Part shown: piece after piece, positions 34,554 through 42,572 of the stretch | Numbering within the stretch: the stretch's first letter is position 1 | Layout of the letters: each line of letters begins with the position of its first letter | Source: JAVKFY01 sp040223615 | GTDB lineage: Bacteria; Pseudomonadota; Alphaproteobacteria; GCA-2731375 | Length of the DNA stretch: 64,000 bases | NCBI GenBank assembly: GCA_040223615.1 | Contig: JAVKFY010000021.1 | Coordinates: 1-64,000, forward strand | Direction of reading: 5' to 3' | Program-made: the position numbers and the translations under genes | The notes under the pieces: generated by a model | What the model was told of the DNA's origin: nothing | Seen by the model: the letters and a program-made list of their open reading frames with translations, nothing else | Database searches by the model: none

Positions 34554-35807
34554 TTGCGCGTGCTGGTTCTCGGCGCCGGCGGCTTCGTCGGCGGCGCCAT
34601 CGCCGCGGCCCTGCGCCGCGCCGGCCATGAGGTGGTCGCGGCCGGCCGCGACGTGGCGCGCCTGCATTTCCCGGAGGTGGCGGAGATCGACCTGCGCCAC
34701 TGCCTCGGCCCCGGCGACTGGGCCGCGCCCCTTGAAAGCATCGACGCGGTGGTGAACAGCGCCGGCCTGTTGCAGGCGCCGCCGGCGGAGATGATGGCGG
34801 TGCACCGCGATGCCGTCGCCGCGCTGGCCGACGCTTGCGTACGCGCCAAGGTCCGCCTGGTGCACATCTCCGCCGCCAGCGCCGATGCCGGCATCGACAC
34901 CGACTACGCCCGCTCCAAGGCCGAGGGCGAGGCCGCGATCCGCGCCAGCCAGGCCGACTGGGTGATCCTGCGGCCCTCGTTGGTCTGGTCGCCGACGGGC
35001 TCTTACGGCGGCACCAGCGCGTTGCGCGGCTTCGCCGGCCTGCCCGGGTGGGTGCCGCTGATCGAAGATGGCGCGCAGCTCTTCACCCCGATCACCACCG
35101 AGGATCTGGCCGCCGGCGTCGCCAGGCTGGTCGCGCCGGCGGCGCCATCGCGGGTCACCCTCGAACCCGGCGGGCCGCAGGATCTGACCATGCGCGAGAT
35201 CATCGAGTTGCAGCGCGCCTGGCTGGGCCTGCCGCCGGTCCGGTTCGTGAAGCTGCCGCTGTGGCTGGTCGCCGGCGTCTGCCGAATCGGCGATGCGCTG
35301 CGCCTGGGACCGATCACCACCACGTCGCTGGCCCAGGTGCGTGCCGGCAATTCGGTCCAGCCCGCCGGCTTCGCCGAGGCGACCGGGTTATTGCCGGCGG
35401 CGATGGCCGACGCGCTGGCCGAGCATCCGGCGCAGGAACAGGACCGCTGGCACGCGCGCCTGTACTTCGCCGAGCCGATGATCCGGCTGGTCCTGGCCCT
35501 GCTGTGGCTGGTTTCCGGGCTGGTCGGCTTGTTCTATGAGGCCGAGGCGATCCGGGCCATGGTCGGCGACCTGGTCTGGCTCGGGCGCCTCGCCAGCCTG
35601 GCCGACCTGGCGCTGGCCGCCTGGGTGCTGAGCGGCCGTGCCGTCGTCGTCTGCGACCTGGTGCAGATCGCCCTCATCGCCAGCTACACCGTCGGGCTCA
35701 CATTCCTGGCGCCGTGGTTGTGGGGCGATCCGTTCGGCTCGTTGCTGAAGAACCTGCCGATCCTTGCGCTGATCGCGGTGCACATGGCGCTGGTGGCGCG
35801 GCGATGA
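34554..35807 (+). CDS. NAD(P)-binding epimerase-like protein fused to a DoxX-like membrane domain
   Basis: 417 residues from TTG at 34554, supported by GGAGGA eight bases before; GTG at 34560 is an alternative. Residues 1-290 are an atypical SDR/complex I NDUFA9-like domain (LRVLVLGAGGFVGGAIAAAL, then VVNSAGLLQAPPAEM). Residues about 300-417 contain four hydrophobic helices of the DoxX-like family (LVLALLWLVSGLVGLFYE). The stop overlaps the DUF2269 gene start. The two proteins are often found together; function unknown, perhaps quinone or redox related at the inner membrane. Confidence 0.8.
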   Translation: MRVLVLGAGGFVGGAIAAALRRAGHEVVAAGRDVARLHFPEVAEIDLRHCLGPGDWAAPLESIDAVVNSAGLLQAPPAEMMAVHRDAVAALADACVRAKVRLVHISAASADAGIDTDYARSKAEGEAAIRASQADWVILRPSLVWSPTGSYGGTSALRGFAGLPGWVPLIEDGAQLFTPITTEDLAAGVARLVAPAAPSRVTLEPGGPQDLTMREIIELQRAWLGLPPVRFVKLPLWLVAGVCRIGDALRLGPITTTSLAQVRAGNSVQPAGFAEATGLLPAAMADALAEHPAQEQDRWHARLYFAEPMIRLVLALLWLVSGLVGLFYEAEAIRAMVGDLVWLGRLASLADLALAAWVLSGRAVVVCDLVQIALIASYTVGLTFLAPWLWGDPFGSLLKNLPILALIAVHMALVARR

Positions 35808-36274
35808 GCCACGAACTGGTCAAGTGGCTGCATATCCTGTCCAGCACGGTGCTGTTCGGTACCGGCATCGGCACCGCGTTCCACCTGTTCGTCACCTGGC
35901 GGCGCGGTTCGGCGGAAGCCTTCGCGACCGCCGCGCGCCACACGGTGCTGGCCGACTGGCTGTTCACCCTGCCGGCGGGAATATTCCAGCCGCTCTCCGG
36001 CCTGTGGCTGGCGCATCTGCTGGGCTGGGACTTCACCGAGAGTTGGCTGGTCGCGACCTATGGGCTCTACGTGCTGGCGCTGGCCTGCTGGCTGCCGGTG
36101 GTGGCGATACAGATCAAGGTGGCCCGGCTGGCGACCGACTCGGTGGCGGCTGGACAGCCGGTTCCCGGTGCCGCGCACCGCCTGATGTGGGTCTGGTTCG
36201 CGCTCGGCTGGCCCGCCTTCGTGGCACTTTCGGTGGTCTTCTGGCTGATGGTGACCAAGCCGACGCTTTGGTGA
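35804..36274 (+). CDS. DUF2269 integral membrane protein
   Basis: 156 residues from ATG at 35804, overlapping the preceding stop as ATGA. Four membrane helices; family motifs are KWLHILSSTVLFGTGIGTAF at the start and WFALGWPAFVALSVVFWLMV at the end. Conserved His10 in the first helix and several helix arginines suggest a small redox or transport role in the membrane, but none is established. Translationally coupled to the epimerase/DoxX protein. Confidence 0.8.
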   Translation: MSHELVKWLHILSSTVLFGTGIGTAFHLFVTWRRGSAEAFATAARHTVLADWLFTLPAGIFQPLSGLWLAHLLGWDFTESWLVATYGLYVLALACWLPVVAIQIKVARLATDSVAAGQPVPGAAHRLMWVWFALGWPAFVALSVVFWLMVTKPTLW

Positions 36275-36294
36275 CCGGCGAAAGTCAGCTAAGG

Positions 36295-36340
36295 TTTGCC
36301 GCTTTTTTCATCACGGAAGAATGATGAACGAAGCGGCAAA
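36295..36340 (+). promoter_or_regulatory. 46-nt imperfect hairpin in the amtB leader
   Basis: Outer arms TTTGCCGCTT (36295-36304) and AAGCGGCAAA (36331-36340) and inner arms TTCATCA (36307-36313) and TGATGAA (36322-36328) are all perfect complements, separated by a symmetric 2x2 internal loop and capped by CGGAAGAA. It ends 35 bases before the proposed amtB GTG. It could be a regulatory leader structure or a protein-binding palindrome; there is no U-tract after it on the plus strand. Confidence 0.6.
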
Positions 36341-36375
36341 TGAACCGGGTTGAGGCGGTATCGGGGGGAATCGCA

Positions 36376-37689
36376 GTGCGGAAGCTGCTGGTGCGGCGCG
36401 CGGTCGGACGCGTGCTTGAAATTTCAGCAATGAGCCTGGCCGTGCTTGTCGCCCTCGTGGCGCCGGCAGCGGCACAGGAGATCGACAGCGGGCACACCGC
36501 CTGGATCCTGACGTCGACGGCGCTGGTGCTGTTCATGACGCTACCGGGACTGGCGCTGTTCTACGGCGGCCTGGTGCGGACGCGGAACGTGCTCTCGGTG
36601 CTGATGCATTGTTTCACCATCGCCTGCCTCATCTCGGTGCTGTGGCTGGTGATCGCCTACAGCCTGGCCTTCGCCGACGGCACCGGCTGGGTCGGCGGCT
36701 TCTCCAAGGCCTTCCTCGGCGGCGTCGGCACCGACAGCGCCAGCGGCGCGATCCCCGAAACCGTGTTCTTCATGTTCCAGATGACCTTCGCGATCATCAC
36801 CCCGGCGCTGATCGTTGGCGCTTTCCCGGAGCGGGTGAAGTTCGGGCCGATGCTGACCTTCTGCGGCATCTGGCTGATCGTGGTCTACGCCCCGGTGTGC
36901 CACTGGATCTGGGGCGGCGGCTGGCTCGCCGAGATGGGCGTGCTGGACTTCGCCGGCGGCCTGGTGGTGCACGCCACCGCCGGCTCCTCGGCGTTGGTCT
37001 TCGCCATCGTTCTGGGACGTCGGCGCGGCTTCCCCAACGAGCTGTCGCCGCCGCACAGTCCCGGCCTGGTGATGATCGGCGCGGCGATGCTGTGGGTCGG
37101 CTGGTTCGGCTTCAACGCCGGCAGTGCGCTGGCCGCCGACGGCAATGCCGGCATGGCGATGACGGTAACGCACCTGTCCGCCGCGATGGCCTCACTGACC
37201 TGGATGGCGATCGAGTGGATCCGCTTCGGCAAGCCGTCGCTGGTCGGCATCGTCACCGGCATGGTCGCGGGCCTGGCCACCATCACCCCGGCCTCGGGCT
37301 TCGTCGGCCCGATCGGCGGCGTGGTCATCGGCTTCGTCGCCGGCCTTGTCTGTTTCTATGCGGTCCAGCTCGTGAAGCACGCCTTGAAGGTCGACGACAG
37401 CCTCGACGTCTTCGCGGTGCACGGCGTCGGCGGCATCACCGGCATCCTGCTGGTGTCGTTTTTCGGCGACCCGTCGCTCGGCGGCCTCGGCCTGGCCGAG
37501 GGCAAGACCATGGCCAGCCAGCTCGGCGTGCAGGCGGTCGGCACCATCGCCGTGCTGGTCTGGAGCGTGGTCGCCAGCTTCGTCATCCTCAAGGCGCTCG
37601 ACCTGATCGTCGGCCTGCGCGTATCGGAGGAAGACGAGACCACCGGGCTCGACCTCGCCACGCATGGCGAGCGCGGTTACAACATCTAG
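36376..37689 (+). CDS. amtB: Ammonium transporter AmtB
   Basis: 437 residues from GTG at 36376, chosen because GGGGGG lies seven bases before it; ATG at 36340 would lie inside the leader hairpin and lacks a ribosome site. A signal peptide ends at APAAAQ. Eleven helices follow. The conducting twin histidines are present in GGLVVHATAG (H199) and VFAVHGVGGI (H349), with AFPERVKFG and GGGWLAEMGVLDFAGG typical of Amt. A trimeric inner-membrane channel for ammonium. The P-II gene follows after 22 bases; most proteobacteria have the order glnK-amtB, so the order here is reversed. Confidence 0.95.
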   Translation: MRKLLVRRAVGRVLEISAMSLAVLVALVAPAAAQEIDSGHTAWILTSTALVLFMTLPGLALFYGGLVRTRNVLSVLMHCFTIACLISVLWLVIAYSLAFADGTGWVGGFSKAFLGGVGTDSASGAIPETVFFMFQMTFAIITPALIVGAFPERVKFGPMLTFCGIWLIVVYAPVCHWIWGGGWLAEMGVLDFAGGLVVHATAGSSALVFAIVLGRRRGFPNELSPPHSPGLVMIGAAMLWVGWFGFNAGSALAADGNAGMAMTVTHLSAAMASLTWMAIEWIRFGKPSLVGIVTGMVAGLATITPASGFVGPIGGVVIGFVAGLVCFYAVQLVKHALKVDDSLDVFAVHGVGGITGILLVSFFGDPSLGGLGLAEGKTMASQLGVQAVGTIAVLVWSVVASFVILKALDLIVGLRVSEEDETTGLDLATHGERGYNI

Positions 37690-37711
37690 CCCTGGGCGAA
37701 GGAGAACAGCC

Positions 37712-38050
37712 ATGAAGATGGTCATTGCCGTCATCAAGCCGTTCAAGCTGGAAGACGTGCGGTCCGCGCTCACCGAACTCGGCGTGCAGGGCCTGACGGT
37801 TGGCGAGGTGCGCGGCTTCGGCCGCCAGAAGGGCCATACCGAGATCTACCGCGGCGCTGAGTACGAAGTGCACTTCCTGCCCAAGCTGCGTATCGAGGTC
37901 GTGGTCTCCACCACCATCGTCGACCGCGTGGTCGAGACCCTGCGCGAGGCGGCGCAGACCGGCGAGATCGGCGACGGCAAGATCTTCGTGCTCGACGTCG
38001 GCCAGGCGGTTCGCATCCGCACCGGCGAGCAGGGTGAGGACGCGCTGTAG
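37712..38050 (+). CDS. glnK: Nitrogen regulatory P-II protein (GlnK/GlnB)
   Basis: 112 residues from ATG at 37712 after AAGGAGAAC. All P-II marks are present: start MKMVIAVIKPFKLEDVRSAL, the T-loop GFGRQKGHTEIYRGAEYEV with the uridylylation site Tyr51, and the B-loop/signature TGEIGDGKIFVLDV. A trimer that binds ATP/ADP and 2-oxoglutarate and, when deuridylylated, plugs AmtB. Linkage to amtB favours the GlnK name, though sequence alone does not separate GlnK from GlnB. Confidence 0.93.
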   Translation: MKMVIAVIKPFKLEDVRSALTELGVQGLTVGEVRGFGRQKGHTEIYRGAEYEVHFLPKLRIEVVVSTTIVDRVVETLREAAQTGEIGDGKIFVLDVGQAVRIRTGEQGEDAL

Positions 38051-38095
38051 CGCAGCAGGCTTTGTGCGGACATACCGGCTGGCTATCATCGACCG

Positions 38096-39490
38096 ATGGC
38101 TACACATGACCTGATCGTCCGCGGTGGTCGCGTTGCCACCGCCGCGGGCAGTTTCACCGCCGACATCGCCGTGCGCGGCGGCCGCATCGTCGCGCTGGGC
38201 GAGGACCTCGGCGGCGCCGAGCACGAGATCGATGCCGCCGGCCGGCTGGTGACGCCGGGCGGCGTCGACGCGCATTGCCACTTCGACCAGCCGACCGGCG
38301 ACGGCTCGGTGATGGCCGACGACTTCCGCACCGGCTCGGTGGCGGCGGCGTGCGGCGGCACCACGACGATCATCCCCTTCGCCGCGCAGATGAAGGGCGG
38401 CAGCCTGCGTGCCGCCGTCACCGACTATCACCAGCGCGCCGACGGCAAGGCAGTGATCGACTACGCCTTCCACCTGATTGTCGCCGATCCCACCGCCAGC
38501 GTGCTGGGCCAGGAGCTGCCGGCGCTGATCGAGGACGGCTACACCTCGTTCAAGGTCTACATGACCTACGACGACCTGAAGCTCGACGACCGGCAGGTGC
38601 TGGAGGTGCTGACCGTTGCCCGCGAGCAGCGCGCCATGACCATGGTGCACGCGGAGAATACCGACGTGATCGCCTGGCTCACCGACGGCATGCTGGCCAA
38701 GGGTCAGACCGCGCCGGTCTATCACGCCCTGTCGCGGCCGCCGCTGGGCGAGCGCGAGGCGACCCACCGCGCCGTCACCCTTGCCGAGCTGGCCGAAGTG
38801 CCGATCCTGATCGTGCATGTCTCCAGCGGTCTAGCTGCCGAGCAGATCCGCCTGGCGCAGAGCCGCGGCCTGGAGATCATGGGCGAGACCTGCCCGCAAT
38901 ACCTGTTCCTGACCGCCGACGACCTCGACCATCCCGACGGCGCCAAGTGCATCTGCTCGCCGCCGCCGCGCGATCCGGAAAACCAACAGGCAATCTGGCG
39001 CGGCCTGGCCAACGGCACCTTCCAGGTTTTTTCCTCCGACCACGCGCCGTTCCGCTTCGACGACCCCAAGGGCAAGTACGTCGCCGGCCGCGACGCGCCG
39101 TTTACCAAGGTGCCGAACGGCATTCCGGGCGTGGAAACGCGGCTGCCGCTGCTGCTGTCGGAAGGCGTGTTGAAGGGGCGCATCAGGCTTGAGCAGTTCG
39201 TCGCGTTGACCGCCACCAATCCGGCCCGCATCTACGGCCTGGAGGGTCGCAAGGGCGCGATCCAGGTCGGTGCCGACGCCGACCTCGTGGTCTGGGACAC
39301 CGAGACCGAACGCACGCTGACCAACGACATGCTGCACCACAATGTCGACTACACGCCCTACGAGGGCATGGCGTTGCAGGCGTGGCCCGACGTGGTGCTG
39401 TCGCGCGGCGAGATCGTCGCCGAAGCCGGCGAGGCCAAGGCGGCGCCGGGCCGCGGCCAGTTCCTCAAATGCGACCGGCCGCTGGCTTAG
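38096..39490 (+). CDS. Dihydropyrimidinase/hydantoinase-type cyclic amidohydrolase
   Basis: 464 residues. Metal-dependent TIM-barrel amidohydrolase: HCHFDQ near residue 60 (first zinc ligands), the carboxylated lysine K153 in SFKVYMTYDDLK, histidines in MVHAEN and IVHVSSG, and the metal aspartate in FSSDHAPFRFDD near residue 315. It opens dihydropyrimidine or hydantoin rings. Starts 45 bases after glnK, so nitrogen control is plausible. The last four bases overlap the convergent DoxX gene. Confidence 0.9.
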   Translation: MATHDLIVRGGRVATAAGSFTADIAVRGGRIVALGEDLGGAEHEIDAAGRLVTPGGVDAHCHFDQPTGDGSVMADDFRTGSVAAACGGTTTIIPFAAQMKGGSLRAAVTDYHQRADGKAVIDYAFHLIVADPTASVLGQELPALIEDGYTSFKVYMTYDDLKLDDRQVLEVLTVAREQRAMTMVHAENTDVIAWLTDGMLAKGQTAPVYHALSRPPLGEREATHRAVTLAELAEVPILIVHVSSGLAAEQIRLAQSRGLEIMGETCPQYLFLTADDLDHPDGAKCICSPPPRDPENQQAIWRGLANGTFQVFSSDHAPFRFDDPKGKYVAGRDAPFTKVPNGIPGVETRLPLLLSEGVLKGRIRLEQFVALTATNPARIYGLEGRKGAIQVGADADLVVWDTETERTLTNDMLHHNVDYTPYEGMALQAWPDVVLSRGEIVAEAGEAKAAPGRGQFLKCDRPLA

Positions 39491-39960
39491 CCGCGCAGCC
39501 GGCTGGCGATCAGGTGATCGAGCGAGAGCTTGCCCGGGCCGAGCGCCAGCACCGCGAACAGGATCGCGGCCCAGAACATGTGCGCGTTGAACCACGCATC
39601 CGGGAACACGAACAACTGGATCACCATGGTCATCACCAGCATGCCCAGCGCGCCCAGCCGGGTCAGCAGCCCGAGCACCAGCAGGATCGGCAGCACGTGC
39701 TCGGCGATGGCGGTGAGATGCGCCATCAGCACCGGGAAGGGCAGGCCGAACTCGTGCTCGAACAAGAAGTATTGCGTGTCGTTGACGACGAAGATGTTCC
39801 AGCCATCGACCTTGGTCCGCCCGGAACTCCAGAACACCGCCGCCACCGGCAGCCGCAAGGCCAGCAGCCCCAGTGCGCTCAGAACCGGCTGCAGCGCCGC
39901 GATCCGGTTGTCGATCGTGCGGAACAGGCCGCCCGCCGCGCCGATATCGGTGCTCGCCAT
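39487..39960 (-). CDS. DoxX-family membrane protein of the bufferin cluster
   Basis: 157 residues, four membrane helices, with the DoxX pattern LALRLPVAAVFWSSGRTKVDG near residue 33 and HLTAIAEHVLPILLVLGLLT near residue 80. DoxX proteins regularly accompany DUF2282-DUF692-DUF2063 gene sets, where a redox role in the inner membrane is suspected. It starts 19 bases after the BufC stop and is the last gene of the cluster. Confidence 0.82.
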   Translation of the reverse strand: MASTDIGAAGGLFRTIDNRIAALQPVLSALGLLALRLPVAAVFWSSGRTKVDGWNIFVVNDTQYFLFEHEFGLPFPVLMAHLTAIAEHVLPILLVLGLLTRLGALGMLVMTMVIQLFVFPDAWFNAHMFWAAILFAVLALGPGKLSLDHLIASRLRG

Positions 39961-39979
39961 CTGAGAATCTCCCCTGCTA

Positions 39980-40714
39980 TCAATGCTCTGGATGCAGCGC
40001 CGTGAAGGCGCCGTCGGTCAGAAGAACCTGAAACACGCCGACCACGTCGGCCCCATCGCAGGCGGCCTCGGCGGCACTGGCGCAGTCCAGCAGCGCCGCC
40101 GCGAATGCGCCATCGGCGGCAGACAAGGCGCGCACGGTCACCGTATCTCGCGCGCGGCAGATCAGTGCCGCCTCCGGCCGGTCCTCGATCTCGCCGCCGG
40201 TCGCGTCGTCCTGATTGGCCTGCCAGATCGAAACCACGGGGTGTTCGGAATGGATCAGCCGTGCCGCCGGGTGCGCTTCGAACCGTGTCGTCGCCAGCGC
40301 TTCGTCCAGGTCGGCCAGGGTTTCCGGTGCCAGCGGCGCGGCATCGGCCGCATGCAGGCTCTCCAGCCAGGCCCGCTCCAGCCGCGCCACGTCGGCGAGG
40401 TACGGCACCGCCTGGGCCGGCTCGAATCCGTCCAGGAAGTCCGCGAAGCCGTCGCCGTAGAGCGCCAGGCTGCGCTGCCGTGGCGGCACGGCGGCAATGA
40501 ACAGTCGCGCGGTCGCCTTGAAGAAATCGTCGCCGACCAGCCGGCGGACCACCGGATAGGCCTCGCCCAGCGCCTGGCCGAGCCCGTGGTGCAGGTTGTT
40601 GCGGTAGACCGCGAAGCGCGCGACCTGGTCGTCGGACAGCCAGGCCGGTCGGGCATCGGGTTCGGGCGCCAGCAGCGCAGCGGCGAAATCCGCGTACGAG
40701 AAGCCGTCGCTCAT
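39980..40714 (-). CDS. bufC: BufC-type DUF2063 partner protein (RiPP recognition)
   Basis: 244 residues from ATG at 40714, overlapping the bufB stop as ATGA. The N-terminal DUF2063 domain (FSYADFAAALLAPEPDARPA, then FAVYRNNLHHGLGQALGEAY and VVRRLVGDDFFKATARLFI) is the partner domain that brings the precursor peptide to the MNIO enzyme in bufferin and related RiPP systems. The C-terminal part (from about residue 140) is less conserved. Older annotations call this domain DNA-binding, which the gene context does not support. Confidence 0.85.
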   Translation of the reverse strand: MSDGFSYADFAAALLAPEPDARPAWLSDDQVARFAVYRNNLHHGLGQALGEAYPVVRRLVGDDFFKATARLFIAAVPPRQRSLALYGDGFADFLDGFEPAQAVPYLADVARLERAWLESLHAADAAPLAPETLADLDEALATTRFEAHPAARLIHSEHPVVSIWQANQDDATGGEIEDRPEAALICRARDTVTVRALSAADGAFAAALLDCASAAEAACDGADVVGVFQVLLTDGAFTALHPEH

Positions 40715-41547
40715 GCCGCCTGCTCCACCGCGTGGCGCAGGATCGTGTCGGCGGCGTCGGCCTCGGCGCGCAGCACCAGCCACTCCGGCACGTCGGTGTC
40801 CCACTCGATCAGCGTCGGCTTCGGCCCGTATTTGCCAAGCGCGTCGCGGTACAGCGCCCAGACCGGGTCCGGCACCGCCGAGCTGTGATCGTCGATCAGC
40901 AATGGCGGCGAGACCGCGTCGTCGACGGCGTGTCCCGCGAGATGGATCTCTTCGACCAGGTCGCCCGGGACCGCATCCAGGTATTCTGCCGCCGCGAAGC
41001 CGAGGTTGTGTGCCGAGACATGGATGTTGTTGACGTCGAGCAGCAGGCCGCAGCCGGCCCGCTGCGCCGCCTCGACCAGGAAATCGGGCTCGGCCAGGTC
41101 CGCGTCCGGTAATTCCAGATAGTTCGACGGGTTCTCGATCAGGATGCGGCGGCCCAGCGCCGTCTGCACCTGGTCGATATTCTCCACCAGCCGGTCCAGC
41201 ACGGCTCGCGCGCGCGGCATCGGCAGCAGGTCGGCCAGATAGACGCCGTCATGCGCCGACCAGGCCAGATGTTCGGAAACCTGCGCCGGCTGGTAGCGGT
41301 CGGCCAGCGCGCGCAACGCCTTCAGGTGGTCGCCGTCGGGCGGCTCGGCGCCGCCAAGCGAGGTCGCCACCGCGTGCAGCGACAGCGGGAAACGCTCGCG
41401 CATCCGGCTCAGCACGGCGTGGCGCGGGCCGCCGTCGACCATGTAATTCTCGGGGTGGACCTCCAGCCAGCCGACCGCGCCCGCCGCGGCGAGCGCCGCG
41501 TCGGCATGCTGCGGCTTGAAGCCGACGCCGGCTCGGATCGGAAGCAT
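40711..41547 (-). CDS. bufB: DUF692 multinuclear non-heme iron oxidase (BufB/MNIO)
   Basis: 278 residues, family-typical length. TIM-barrel with the metal-ligand segments of DUF692: GWLEVHPENYMVDGG near residue 26, SLHAVATSLGG, VSEHLAWSAHDG near residue 90, LIENPSNYL, LLLDVNNIHVSAHNLGF near residue 170, EIHLAGHAVDD and LIEWDTDVPEW. MNIO enzymes oxidise cysteines of RiPP precursors; the bufferin enzymes form thiooxazole groups that bind copper. It acts with BufC on the DUF2282 precursor encoded 61 bases upstream. Confidence 0.92.
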   Translation of the reverse strand: MLPIRAGVGFKPQHADAALAAAGAVGWLEVHPENYMVDGGPRHAVLSRMRERFPLSLHAVATSLGGAEPPDGDHLKALRALADRYQPAQVSEHLAWSAHDGVYLADLLPMPRARAVLDRLVENIDQVQTALGRRILIENPSNYLELPDADLAEPDFLVEAAQRAGCGLLLDVNNIHVSAHNLGFAAAEYLDAVPGDLVEEIHLAGHAVDDAVSPPLLIDDHSSAVPDPVWALYRDALGKYGPKPTLIEWDTDVPEWLVLRAEADAADTILRHAVEQAA

Positions 41548-41608
41548 GTTCGGATAGCTCAGGCGGTCGGCGCCGACCGCTTCCGCGGCCGGCGCCGGAC
41601 CTGTGGGC

Positions 41609-41908
41609 TCAGCTCGGCAGGTCGCGGTCGAGCGGCTGCAAGCTGCCCTTCACGTCGCGGCCATCCGTGGTCTTCAGCATGGTGGTCTCGCAGGAGCCGG
41701 CCGGGACCAGCTTCCAGGCGTTGCCCTGATAATCCTTCACCGAGGTACCGGCACAGGTCGTGCCGGGGCCGGCGGCGCAGTCATTCTTGCCCTTCATGGC
41801 AACGCCGTAGCACTTCTCCTTGTCGGCGGCGTTCGCCACGCTGACGGTGCCAGCCATGGCCACGGCCGCCGCCAACGCGGTGGCAAGTCCAATCGTCGTC
41901 TTGTTCAT
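41609..41908 (-). CDS. bufA: DUF2282 bufferin precursor peptide (BufA1)
   Basis: 99 residues from ATG at 41908, which has the best spacing from AGAGGAGG; ATGs at 41914 and 41917 are in frame but too close to it. A Sec signal peptide (MNKTTIGLATALAAAVAMAG, cleavage near ANA) precedes a mature peptide with four cysteines at 33, 44, 52 and 73 in KCYGVAMKGKNDCAAGPGTT-C and VPAGSC. This is the DUF2282 pattern of bufferins, in which the middle cysteines are modified and the peptide is exported to chelate copper in the periplasm. The adjacent enzyme genes support this. Confidence 0.9.
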   Translation of the reverse strand: MNKTTIGLATALAAAVAMAGTVSVANAADKEKCYGVAMKGKNDCAAGPGTTCAGTSVKDYQGNAWKLVPAGSCETTMLKTTDGRDVKGSLQPLDRDLPS

Positions 41909-41942
41909 CCCCATCATCCTCCTCTGTCGGGGTCGTGGAAAA

Positions 41943-42467
41943 CTACTGCGGGCCCTGGGTCAGGTCCGCGGGCGGGTTCGCCTCGAGGTCCTTGTCGGCG
42001 ACATTGGCGATGATCGGCCAGTTATGGTCCGCGCCGTTGATGTAGCCGTCGGTATCCTCCAGCCAGCGGGTCTGCACCTTCGGGTTCAGGTTCAGGTACA
42101 GCTTGCCGTCGACGATGCGCCAGGCCTCCGGGTCGCCGTCGAACTTGCGCCCGAACGCGGTGCCGAAGGCGCAATAGCCGCCATAGGCCGGTGCGAATTT
42201 CGCCGGATCGGCCTTGAACATGGCCAGGTTTTCGGCGCTGGCGAAGCGATACTTGGCGCCGTCATGCTCGGTGACGAACTGGTCGTTGCCTTCGGTCGGC
42301 TTGCCCATCGTGTGATACGCGACGACATCGTAGCCGTGCACCGCGTAGCCATTCATGATGTTGACTTCCTCCGCGGCGAACGCCGCCGGGATCGCCACCG
42401 TGCCGGCGCCGAAGGCCAGCGTCGCGGCCAGGGCTGCCGAACGGAGCGCAGCTGGAATGTTGCTCAT
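41943..42467 (-). CDS. Exported YHS-domain protein
   Basis: 174 residues from ATG at 42467 with GGAG upstream; TTG at 42482 is less likely. Signal peptide ends near AAFAAEE. The YHS domain covers about residues 38-110: GYAVHGYDVVAYHTMGKPTE, YRFASAENLAMFKADPAKFA and YGGYCAFGTAFGRKFDG. YHS domains occur in copper and other metal-handling proteins, which fits its position 34 bases before the bufferin precursor on the same strand. Whether it receives or delivers metal is inference. Confidence 0.85.
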   Translation of the reverse strand: MSNIPAALRSAALAATLAFGAGTVAIPAAFAAEEVNIMNGYAVHGYDVVAYHTMGKPTEGNDQFVTEHDGAKYRFASAENLAMFKADPAKFAPAYGGYCAFGTAFGRKFDGDPEAWRIVDGKLYLNLNPKVQTRWLEDTDGYINGADHNWPIIANVADKDLEANPPADLTQGPQ

Positions 42468-42572
42468 GCTTTTGTTCTCCAAGCTTCGTTGGAACTCTCA
42501 GGCTCACCCAAGAACATGTCGTGGCCGCCCCATGGGCCGCAAAACACCTTCTTGTGTGGGAAACGTGAGCGG

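Noticed and set aside
36331..36340. ATG at 36340 as amtB start
   Set aside because: It lies at the edge of the hairpin arm and has no ribosome site, whereas GTG at 36376 follows GGGGGG at good spacing; not excluded.
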